Source: Paracentrotus lividus
Lineage: Eukaryota; Echinodermata; Echinoidea; Camarodonta; Echinidae
Length of the DNA stretch: 64,000 nt
Direction of reading: 5' to 3'
Assembly (NCBI GenBank): GCA_940671915.1
Contig: CALNVZ010000641.1
Location: 888,338-952,337 of the forward strand
The position numbers and the translations under genes were made by a program. Positions 25,301 through 35,289 of the stretch are shown here, piece after piece. The notes beneath the pieces were generated by a model. It saw only the letters and a list, made by a program, of their open reading frames with translations, had not been told where the DNA came from and did no database searches. Within the stretch, counting starts at the first letter, position 1. Each line of letters opens with the position of its first letter.

Positions 25301-25799
25301 ATAGTGCGTCCCAGATAAAAGTAAACCCAATTTTGAGAGCCTAGTAATAAAATTGTATTACTTAAGTGTATTTTTGTTATTTTTTAAAATCATATCAAAG
25401 AGTAACTCATATTCTACCCAGTGATACAAAAGTCATACTTGTAGTGTCAAGGGTGACTGACAAAATTTTATCAAAAGCAATCATGGCTTTCTGATCATTC
25501 GTTCTTTGTGTGAGGTCAGCCTTCCTAAGTCCATTCATGGCCTAAGGGACAATGGATTTCTTGGTCTTTTGAAATACAAGGGCTGCTTTTCCTCAAACTC
25601 GGAACATTTGAATTTTGATGCTTGTTTTTTAAAGCCCAAGTGCTCAGCCATCCATCACAACACCGGTATAAGTTTGGTATAATTAAATGGACAATGAGTT
25701 ACTCTTTATCATGAAATAAATATCAAGTTTACATAAGCTATAAAATTTTAACACGAGGCTCTCAAAGTTGGGTTTCCTTTTTTTGGGACGCACTATATA
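25298..25799. mobile_element. MITE with TATAGTGCGTCCCA ends
   Basis: Terminal inverted repeats TATAGTGCGTCCCA...AAACCCAATTTTGAGAGCCT (left) and the complement at ~25750-25799, flanked by TA-rich TATA. About 500 bp, non-coding. It begins exactly where the foldback element ends, so it probably inserted into the other element's terminus. Confidence 0.75.
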
Positions 25800-25814
25800 G
25801 GTACCATTTTTGCA

Positions 25815-25905
25815 GTGGCGGATCCAGGATTTTCAAATTGTTAATGAGTGGATTTCAAATTATGGGGGGCGCGTCCAATGCACCCCTCCTGGACCCTATA
25901 ATGAT
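25815..25905. mobile_element. Short element end related to 12092 (CAGTGGCGGATCCAGG)
   Basis: Starts CAGTGGCGGATCCAGGATTT. It contains the same TTAATGAGTGGATTTCAAAT and GGGGGGCGCG motifs as the composite element at 12092-12200, and ends near CTCCTGGACCC, a partial complement of the start. Confidence 0.5.
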
Positions 25906-26011
25906 TTCTGTATTAAAGTGTTTGGTATGGTTCGGACTATCCCTTAATCTGAGCTCCACCTACCATGCATACGAGGATTTTAGGCTCAAACTACTTAACG
26001 TAGGTGCGATC

Positions 26012-26152
26012 AAGGGAGCATTTTTCAAAAGACTTGTCAGACGTTTTATCCGACAAATTTGCTCTCAGCCAATCAGATGCATGCATTTCAGTAGCTTATA
26101 ACCGTTTGTCAGATAAAACGTTCGACAGGTCCTTTGATGAAACGCCCCCTGA
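26012..26152. mobile_element. Small MITE (~140 bp)
   Basis: Ends AGGGAGCATTTTTCAAAAGA and the complement of AGGGGGCGTTTCATCAAAGG form ~45-bp inverted repeats that continue through the ACTTGTCAGACGTTTTATC stem. Non-coding. Confidence 0.75.
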
Positions 26153-26360
26153 GGTCTGGACAGAATCACCTTCTACTCATGAATACTGATTATGATGATA
26201 ATGATAGCATAATGTTGATTTAATAATTTGTATATTTAAGATACAAAGAAATTATATTTAACAAGCCTTCTTTGTGCCTTATATATTCCCGCCTAAATTA
26301 TTATGTACTAAGAAGACGAAATATTTTGTAATATGTTTTTAATTTGGAAATAAATTAATG

Positions 26361-26458
26361 AATGATGATAATAATAATAATGGTGGTGGTGATGATGGTG
26401 ATGATGGTGATGAAGATGATGATGGTGATGATGATGATGGTGATGATGATGATGATGA
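26361..26458. repeat. (GAT)n / (GGT)n microsatellite
   Basis: An imperfect trinucleotide tract of GATGAT and GGTGGT units. Confidence 0.9.
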
Positions 26459-26466
26459 CCAAGAAG

Positions 26467-28230
26467 ATGAAGGTGCATGATGGATATTATTTTAGCTCAT
26501 TGGAATAATCCATTTGAAAAATTGGTTCGGGTGAAATATCAACATTCTACAGTCTGTGTCAAATAAAATTGTACAAGTGAAAAACATTTTTTTATAGTAT
26601 GAATATTAAGCACAACCTGATATTGTTTGATTTTTTTGTAAATCAGGAAAATCAGACTTTTTTCTGCAATTTTTTTCATCGAATTTGGTGTTGGAGTTTT
26701 TGAGATATGACTAGTTTTCCACAATCAATAAAAATCCATTTTTCGCAAGCCGTCCCATGCCTTTGTTTATAGGTTTCGCATAATAGCCATGAAGTGCTCA
26801 ATTTCAATTTGTTCCTCGTCGCACAAAATTTAGCATAACTTTTGTTTTACCATCTCTCTTATATATCCATGGTTTTACGAAAGCAAATTATACAAAACAA
26901 AGCACATCAGCAGGGAAAATCTTTAGGCTTTATTTTGGTACCACATGCACACATTATTTGAAAATATTTCACACCTAAATATTTTTTTTTTCGACTGTAC
27001 CATTTTTTTTGACACAGACTATATATTGGCATATGCTTGTAACCCTAAAGACAGGCAAATGTTTTGTTAATAGTTTTAATCAATTAATCCTGTACCATTC
27101 AATTACGTGTGGATGGGGTTCCAAAGAGTTGGTAATATGCATTACATAAAACTATCTGCGTCTCTCTCTTTTCAATTGCTAACGCTCACATCTCTCAGCA
27201 ATGGCAGGCCGGGGGGGGGGGGGGAATAGTGATTGTTGCAGGAATCGAGTGTATAGCTGTGCATCTATTTTTTTTTACTTTTTAATTTCACTTTTGCACC
27301 CAACACCCCCTCCCCTTCCAATCCACCCTATAATCAAACCCTGGATCTGCTGCTGCTCAGTTTCAAGATGTCCTTCCTCCGCTCACTCTCTTTACCTTCG
27401 TTTACTCTAAATGTAAGTTCTCTCACATCATGTCTCTTCTCTATCGTTAGGCCTACCGCATGAGGTGATGACTGTACCAGAGAGAATAACTTTAGATTAA
27501 ATTCCTTGGTTAAGGACATACTAACCATGCAGCATTTACATTAACCTCTGCATTGACTTTTGAGTAAGAGACCAGTTTAATAACATATTAAAATTGTATG
27601 CATACTTTTTATACAGAGGTTGTTCTTGAAAACCTAAGAGCTTTCCAGAGGCTTGCCACAAGAACTAACATAATTATGCAAACTTCATTCCATGTATTGT
27701 AGGTCAATATTTTATAACAGGTTGTTTGAATACCTTGTTAGTATGTCATCAGGAAGAAGTATGCATCAAATATGAATAGTTAGTAAACTGGTCTATTTGT
27801 AGCATTTTACGCATGAAAACAATGATAACAAAATTGAAAACAAGTATGTCCTTCTAGTCAAGATCATATTTATTACAAATATATAAACTTTTTTTTTCTT
27901 CAATATATATATATTTACAAGGAACCATTCCAGGTCAATATGTAATACTTATTATCTTCTTCATTGTACATGCCTACCCTTAAAAAAAAAAGAAAAAAGA
28001 AAAGAAAAGAGATTCCCCCATATATTAACTTAATATTTTTGTTTTGCCTTGTGCTTCATATGATGAATGTAATTTGTGTTGCTATATATTATATATATAT
28101 ATATAGGCCTTTATTTTGTATTATATCTTGAGTGAAATATGAAATGAACTGAACTGAAACTAAAGTAGTGTACAGATTAATACACTTTTCTTTTGTCTTA
28201 GTACCTTTTGAGTGGTATCACTCGTTACCC
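26467..28230. other. Spacer, nothing recognised
   Basis: No exon or RNA gene recognised; a G10 run at ~27211, A-rich and (AT)n tracts near 27990 and 28085. Confidence 0.4.
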
Positions 28231-28489
28231 ACGCCGATGAAATCGGCAGGGTATTGTAAAGGGTTCCGTATGTCTGTTTGTTTGTTTGTTTGTTTTTTTG
28301 TTTGTTTGTTTGTTTGTTTGTTTGTGTACAAGATAACTAGAGAACGGGTGAACGGATTTGCACCAAATTTTCAGGGATTGTTTGGATAGTGAAAGGAAAG
28401 AATCGATTAGATTTTGGTGATGATTGGTTGATCCCTGCAGATTCTTTGTAGATTTCAGTTTTGACCCCATATTATAGTATTACAACTAC
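28231..28489 (+). repeat. Interspersed repeat with 5' hairpin, copy 1
   Basis: Begins ACGCCGATGAAATCGGCAGG, where GCCGAT-GAA-ATCGGC (28233-28247) is a perfect hairpin. It continues with GTATTGTAAAGGGTTCCGTA, a TTTG microsatellite, CTAGAGAACGGGTGAACGGA, and ends near TTACAACTACTCT. A second copy lies at 28959-29226. The 3' end of this copy is missing relative to the second. Confidence 0.75.
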
Positions 28490-28958
28490 TCTAGCCATCA
28501 TGCACAGAACTCGCATGCACGGAAGCATCACGCGGTGAGGATCGACAAGATTTTGCCGTGGCCCAAGCCTGCACTCGCAATCTATGTATGTCGTGTGCGA
28601 GAAACCATCCATACGACGAATGCAAGGTAATGAATCTTTGTACATCGACGCTCTTTGTGTACATATCGAACTTGCAATCACACGCGCATTCAGGTAAAAT
28701 CGAAATCATCACCACACGCGCCTAAAAGGGACTTTATAACTACGATAGACATGCAAAAACCATTGCAAAGTCATGTTCAACAACTATCTATGCAAAAAGA
28801 GTCATCGGGTATCAGTATTCGTGTTTAATCATGAAAAAAGGTAAAAATTTACGTAAATTCGGCTTTCCTACATAGAGTCTACATAATGCATTGTGAAATG
28901 GGTGAGCGAATTACTGCATCAGCTCAGCTGAGTGCGAGCCGAGCGCGGCGACGCTACC

Positions 28959-29226
28959 ACGCCGATGAATTCGGCAGGGTATTGTAAAGGGTTCCGTATG
29001 TTTGTTTGTTTGTGTACAAGATAACTAGAGAACGGGTGAACGGATTTGCACCAAATTTTCAGGGATTGTTTTGATAGTGAAAGGAAAGAATCGATTAGAT
29101 TTAGGTGATGGATGGTTGATCCCTGCAGATTCTTTGTAGATTTCAGTTTTGACCCTATAGTATAGTATTACAACTACTCTGTAGCGCCACCAAGGCGTGG
29201 GTATGCCGCCTTTGACGGCCCCTCTA
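28959..29226 (+). repeat. Interspersed repeat with 5' hairpin, copy 2
   Basis: Same order of blocks as at 28231, with a shorter TTTG tract and a hairpin GCCGAATTCGGC-like variant (GCCGATGAATTCGGC, 28961-28975). The 3' end extends to GCGCCACCAAGGCGTGG and GACGGCCCCTCTAG, probably the true terminus. Not coding in any frame I recognise. Confidence 0.75.
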
Positions 29227-29454
29227 GTTTTGATATAGGTTTAGGTACAAATTTATTAATTAAAAAGCAAATGAACAAATATTTGTGAACTTTGGAAATA
29301 CATTAACATGGAATATAATTATATAAACCATGAATAAACTTCTTTACACTCAGGTACATGTATATGAAGGTTTATAAAACATGTGCACATTACTTTCAAT
29401 AATTTAACATTCATGCATTAAAGAAAGTGTTACTACAGCTCATATGAACACTAT

Positions 29455-29613
29455 GGCCCATATTCTGCTATGAAGACTGAGTTTGCAGGCGTCGCAAGTT
29501 TGTACAGATCTATTGTGTGATCTTCATCAGACAAAAGGATAGCAGTGCATTGCACAATAGCTTTAACGAACTTGCGAGGCATACAAACTCAGTCTTCATA
29601 GCAGAATATGGGA
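29455..29613. mobile_element. Small MITE (~160 bp)
   Basis: Near-perfect 45-bp inverted termini: GGCCCATATTCTGCTATGAA at the left and its complement at the right, both continuing through GACTGAGTTTG and CGCAAGTT. Confidence 0.85.
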
Positions 29614-30431
29614 CTATGTGTCTTCCCTTATCTGAAAATAACACATGTAAATTGTAATTGATAGAAGCTGACAATTGCACAAACTACTACAAAGTATACA
29701 ATTGAATGAACAAAAGTTAAAGGACAGAGATAAAAGGTAAACAATATTAACAAATCTGTACATTTATATTCAATGATAAACAATAGTTGTAAACAAATGT
29801 GTACATTTATATTTCATTAATAAGTTGGAAAGAAATTGAAAAAAAGCTATACGGATCTGTGTCTCCAACAATTACATAAAGAGAGTTATTCTGAGCTACA
29901 TAAACTCTTAAAAAAAAAAAAATTATAAAGGTTTCTTCTCTCTTGCTTCAAGAAAAAGATTTACACCTGGTTGACCGGCTTGTATTCCTGCATCCTGTCT
30001 TTAACTACATTAAACATTAAAACACTGAAACCCTGATAAAAAATAGTTTGGTCTAGTAATGTGGTTTCCCCAAGCTGGAGCCTATAGTTTTGAGAGTTCA
30101 TACACTGAAAACCTAACCTAGACTGACAGTGGATGGAACACAAACTTTGTTGAAAAGTAAGGATAGAAATAGAGAATTTGTATATTGATTAATTTGTAAC
30201 AGTAAATCCCTAGGAATCCCTGGTCTACAGTTGTACATTTATTCTTTGATATGTATTAGTACTTGGCTACTGAATGCCCAACTTAGCAACATGGGTGAAT
30301 GCAAGGTTGATACCACAAAAAATTCTTTTCCTAATGTGCACATTGTGAATAATAATTTATACTGCACTTTTCCCAGCAGGTCATCATCAATTGTTGTTTG
30401 TAGTATCCAAAAATTTATATTATGATTAAAC
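29614..30431. other. Spacer, nothing recognised
   Basis: AT-rich unique DNA without a recognised feature. Confidence 0.4.
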
Positions 30432-30720
30432 TGTCTTAATTCAATTCAATTAAATTCAATTCATTTATTTCAACCATCATCAATATACAAATTACAGTTA
30501 AAATTACATTTTTACAAAGAAATACAATGATGGTTTGGTGACCCCAGAGAAAGCAGAGCTTATAAAAAGGGGCCACCAGATTACAATACACATAATGAAT
30601 CAATGACAAATAAACACGATCTGAAATAAGCACAGACAAAAAAACACATACAAATATGAACAAAAGAAGTACACATCACGTTATGAATTTTCCAATGGGA
30701 TCAATCTTTTAAGTTTTAGT
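30432..30720 (-). mobile_element. Probable LINE 3' tail (minus strand)
   Basis: On the minus strand this reads GGTGGCCCCTTTTATAAGCT, then CTCTGGGGTCACCAAACCAT, ending in AATAAATGAATTGAATT with an imperfect (GAATT)n terminus. This layout is typical of 3' UTRs of CR1/RTE-like elements in invertebrates. No reverse transcriptase is attached. Confidence 0.4.
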
Positions 30721-31886
30721 TAACATTTCTTTGATCCCACTAATTTTTTATATACTTCTAGTTGTCCTGAAGTGTTGCAAATTTTATACAAGTTTTTTCC
30801 ATTATGAGAGGAGATTGTGCACTGTAAAGTGCGGGATCGAAAAATGAATCCAATGACCGGGGTAATAATGTACTTTGGTCTTAACATTAAGTAACTATAA
30901 TAGATCAGAGGTTCTATCCTCGGAGCCAACATACTATTTTCCTTTGAAGAATTGTGTTTTAAAGAGGTGTTTCAACAATGCCTTTCAGGTGTTTCAACAA
31001 TAACAACATTTTTATTTAGAGACGATTTATCGGGAAGAGCAAGAGAAATTCAGGTTCTAATTTGGCATGTCTAGTTCCTAATAATGGCATTGGTACATTG
31101 TGTGGGCATAACGGGTACCAGCGAGGAGAAATAACCATGAAACGAGTAGTATTAAAAGTCAATTATTTCAGATGCACGAAAGTGCACGCAGAGATTAGGC
31201 AAAATATACACATAAAGGTATACTGTTGATAATGAGTAAGTTCAATTTCTTTTTATTCTATTAAAATGGAAAAAGCTAAGGGTGTTTTCGTTTTAAAGTC
31301 TATAACTAACTTGAAATTCACAAAAGAAATTATTCAGAAATAAAGCTTCTAGAGACAAAAATTACAAATAATGATATTTCGTTCAAATTTGATGTCGGTT
31401 TAGTGTCGGCGCCGAGCATGGAACATCACAGCAATGTGGAATGCTTTGTCAATGATTGGTATGCTTTTGTATCCATAAAGATGTTTGAATGTATTACGCG
31501 TGAGTTACCTATCCTCCTAGTAGATCCATGGTCTTAAAGCTCATGTATAGTTTTGGGAGAACATATTTTTTGTTTTACTTCCATTGCAGAATAATATGAA
31601 TGAATACCTTAAATAACCTACAAAATGATTTGTTCTCAATTCCACTCTAAGACCTGAATTTATCAATAAAACTGTGTAAATCGATCTGTTGAAGGGCCCT
31701 GCCTAAACAGGATGACACTGGGGAGAGTGCAATGTGCAGTGGTTTGTGTGCAAAGCATATGCTATTGATACACAGAATGCACCCACGCCATACCGTTAGG
31801 GCGGCGTAAACAGACAGTTCAATGTTCCAACGAACTGTGTTTCTTACATGCGTTTTGGTTTCCTTTGTTTCATTTTTTTCCAGTAG
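30721..31886. other. Spacer upstream of copy A
   Basis: No SET-domain exon or other coding exon could be recognised here. A poly-pyrimidine tract and AG (TTTTTTTCCAGTAG) close the interval. Confidence 0.4.
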
Positions 31887-34005
31887 GTAAAAAGGACCCT
31901 GGGTATTAATGACTCGGGTAGTGAGGTGGAAGTAGGAAGCTGCTCTGATTATTCAGAATCTGCTGATCCTCTTCCAGGAATTTCAAAGGCAAAACGCAAC
32001 AAGCATGACACTGAACAAGGCTGTAAGGAGGGACCAGACACAAAAAGGACCTCAAGTTGTAGTGATAGTCCGTATTATGGGACATCGGGCAGTGAATGGG
32101 AACCAGAAAGCTATGCCGATTCAGAGTGTGATGATCTTCCAGGTATGTGCAAAAAGAGCCTCAGGACACTGGGACCTGACTCAACCTCTGACAGAGGGCC
32201 AACCAATCAACAAGACACATTTAACACACATACAGTTTGGATTGGCTCATCAAAGGCAACAGCCAAAAAGGGAGAAAGAGTGTGGGACAAGGTACATTAT
32301 TGCATCTTTTGTAATAAAGGGTACAACAAATTGGTGGATCCCTGGTCTGTAATGCACAGCAGTGAATATGAGGTTTGTATGATCATGTGAATACCTAAAG
32401 GAATTGTAGAGCGGAAAAGCCTTAAAGGCAAATTAAGGAAGGCCAGTGACTATGAGCACAACAGCCAGGTCCTACAAGGATCAAAAGAGGGCCCGTTGGT
32501 AGTACATAAGCAACCAAAATTTGGTACAAAAGAAAATATGAGTACCTTCATTTTCTGCTCAGGCTGCAAGGGCCTCTACAAAAAGGCAGCTCTATCACAG
32601 ACATGCCAATAAGTGCAAAAGAAAATAAAAAAAACATAAAAATCATCAACGATCAGGAGCAGCACTGATGCCCATAAAGGGAGCAGTAACAGAAAAACTG
32701 AAGAGAGTTTTCCTAGGAATGAAAAATGACAACCTCACTCTAATTGCTAGAAATGATCAAATAATAATCAAACTTGGTGAGTATTACTTGAACTCAGCAG
32801 GCCACAGAGACAATCACAAACAATATGTCTCCCAGAAGATGAGGGAGGTGTCTCGCCTACTAGCTGATAAACATTCACTAGATCCATGCATCCAAACAGC
32901 GAAGGATCTGATTAATCCAGAAAACTTTGATATAGTGGTCTGTGCAGCATACAAATGCTGTTCTTTTGACAAAGTTACTGGAAACTACGGAACTCTATCT
33001 CTTGCCCGCAAATTAGGCCATTGTTTAAATAGAGTTGCAGACCTACTGGATGCGTAGAGTTTAAAGGAAGGCATAGAAAACAAACATGCTTAAGGCTTCA
33101 AAAAACTAATGAGTCTTGATTGGGGGCCGAGAGTATCGTCTCATGCACTCTGCCAGGTTTCAAATGAAAAATGGATGAATCCACATCGACTCCCTCTCAC
33201 AAAAGACATAATGAAACTGAACAATCATATCGAAGAAACAGAAAAATGTGTGAAAGCGAGAATCGCACATGAAGGAATCAATGAGAATTCATTTGCAGAC
33301 CTTGCAAAATGTGCTCTAACTCAAGTTGTCTTATATAATCGTCACAGACCAGCTGAAATGCAGTTCCTTAAAGTTCAGACGTACGAGACAAAAACAGTTC
33401 ATGGGAGAAGTGAGCATAGTGAAGTTCTCGACTCCTTGTCACTTTCTGAACAAGTTGCTATAGATCAACTGTCATTGATCTACATACGTGGCAAACGAGA
33501 CAGCGGTGTCACGGTCCTTCTTACCCAGAACATGAAAGACTCTTTAGACATTCTCACAAATGAGGCCAACAGGGAGAAGGCTCGTGTCAGTGTTGATAAC
33601 CCATATGTTTTTGCTCGATCTCATTATGATACGGAAGGGCCACATCGATCGCATGATTGCCTGCGAGATTTTGCTGCAGAGTGCAAAGCAGGAAGTCCAC
33701 TGTCAGTCACAGCAACTAAACTACGAAAACAAATCGCAACAATGAGTCAACTCATAAACCTGAGAGAAAATGAACTTGATCAGCTAGCAGAGCATTTAGG
33801 ACACAGCATGTCTGTTCACAGACAATATTATCGTCTCCCTAATGAGGCACTTGTCCTAGCAAAAGTGAGCAAGCTTCTGAATATTTTCGAACAGGAGTTC
33901 AGAGACAAAACTTTGGATGACATTCGTATCAATGAGGACACACAGATGTTCATGGAAGAAAGCCCATGTATCAATGATCAGCCCACTGTTTCACCACTTG
34001 AAATA
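31887..34005 (+). pseudogene. SET/YR family, copy A: zinc-finger/tyrosine-recombinase-like gene, decayed
   Basis: The frame opens after an acceptor-like TTTTTTTCCAGTAG. An acidic Ser-rich linker (repeated CSDSPYYG/PESYADSE-type text) leads to KKGERVWDK and zinc finger 1 (CIFC at 32301-32312), then a TGA at ~32388. Zinc finger 2 is split by a frameshift (CSGC near 32560, then HRHANKC one frame over). The middle domain (QYVSQKMREV) runs from 32668 to a TAG at 33055 and a second stop at ~33091. The same frame resumes at 33109 and encodes the complete recombinase-like domain: R in NRHRPAE (~33340), GKR (~33490), TKLRKQIAT (~33715), HLGHS (~33797) and YYR (33826-33834). Unlike copies C and D, no intron interrupts it. 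The coding similarity ends where an LTR-like sequence starts at ~34006. It has several stops and frameshifts, so it is almost certainly inactive. Confidence 0.75.
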
Positions 34006-34177
34006 TGTTGTTATGTTTATTGCCCAAGATCATTAATGTACAACTTCGTGATGCGGCTTTTGATACACCAAATAAATGGAACGAGAGGTTCTCAATTCAG
34101 ATCTACAATCCAACCTTCCAGTGTCTCATTTATGAACTATTAATGTCAATAACCATCATATCACATGGTGGCAGCGG
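34006..34177 (+). mobile_element. Possible short LTR plus primer-binding site
   Basis: The segment 34006-34165 starts TGTTGTTATG, contains AATAAA (~34072) and ends in CA. It is followed directly by TGGTGGCAGCGG, which begins with the TGG expected of a tRNA-primed binding site. The coding similarity of copy A stops at its start. I find no second LTR, no gag/pol and no target duplication, so this is an inference from layout. Confidence 0.35.
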
Positions 34178-35289
34178 TACATGGATGATACTAGACGACT
34201 TGGAAGTTAGAAAATGATCTAATTTTGGATTTACGGACATTTGAAAATAGCCTTGCTTAGATTTGGGACTTCGCTTGCGTGAATCGACCCTCTGTGCAAT
34301 ACGGCTATGTGTATTGGTGTGTGTTTATATATACGTACGATACAAGTTTCTACAAACTTTGATAGAAAGTTTTGTGATCGTCGCGGAAGGTTTTTTTTGC
34401 AGTGAAACTGATTTCGTGTCGACATCGTCTGAAAGGAAAGCCGGAACTGTGTTTACTTTGTGGATATATCGGAAACTTTTTTTTGTACATGCCCAATCCT
34501 GAAACAACGACTTTGGAACCGAAATTGGAGGAGAAAGTCACGACTGTTATGAGATAAGTAAAGCCATGATATTAAACTGCAATCCTTGATCAATTATAAT
34601 TCCGTTATTGAAAGAATTATACAATGAACAGTGAATTCGATTCGTGAAAGTGTTTGGACTGTCGACTGACTGGACGATTAACGCTGTGACTGTGTCAGTG
34701 TGTGACTGTATTTTCAGCTCGGGAGACTGCTCGCCCCTGGGACGGGTTGTTGGTGCCTGGATTGGAACAGCGTTGAACTACGGAGCTCGGAACAGCGACA
34801 AACGACCCGTGACGGGAAGTAGAGTCTACAACTACAAGACGCCTGAGTTGGACATCTATGATAAATTAATAATGAATGAACGCTTTCCTGGAATATCATA
34901 TTTGTTTGGCAAATTTGCTGAACTATTTTATAAACTGATATCGGATATCGCAAACTAGATAAAGGAGGATCCACATAAACTTTGGTTGCTAAAGAGATTG
35001 AGAATACTGATACTCAGTAATAATAATATGCATGGATAAATAGTAGACAAATAACCAGCTTGTTTGAGACTCTGTTTTTATGATAAAGCTGGACATTGAT
35101 TAATGTACATGATTGCATTTCAATGACATGTAGACATTTTGTATGATGTGCATGTGAATCTCATTGTAGATGTCTAAAGTTTGATGCATGTATTTTGAGT
35201 TGATGTATGAATAACTGATGAATATTAGTACAAGTAATACATGATATTTAATGTATTGTGATTAACGTAGAATATTTTCCTTTCTATAG
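34178..35289. other. Possible retroelement leader and spacer before copy B
   Basis: Contains a 105-codon open frame (34644-34958) with no recognised domain. If 34006-34165 is an LTR, the first part would be untranslated leader. A splice acceptor TTTCTATAG closes the interval at 35289. No SET motifs were found. Confidence 0.35.

Noticed and set aside
30720-30932. Minus-strand 70-codon frame next to the LINE-like tail
   Set aside because: No reverse-transcriptase motif could be recognised, so it is not called as part of a LINE ORF.
34644-34958. 105-codon open frame between copies A and B
   Set aside because: No recognised domain, and it lies in a possible retroelement leader. Kept only as a spacer remark.
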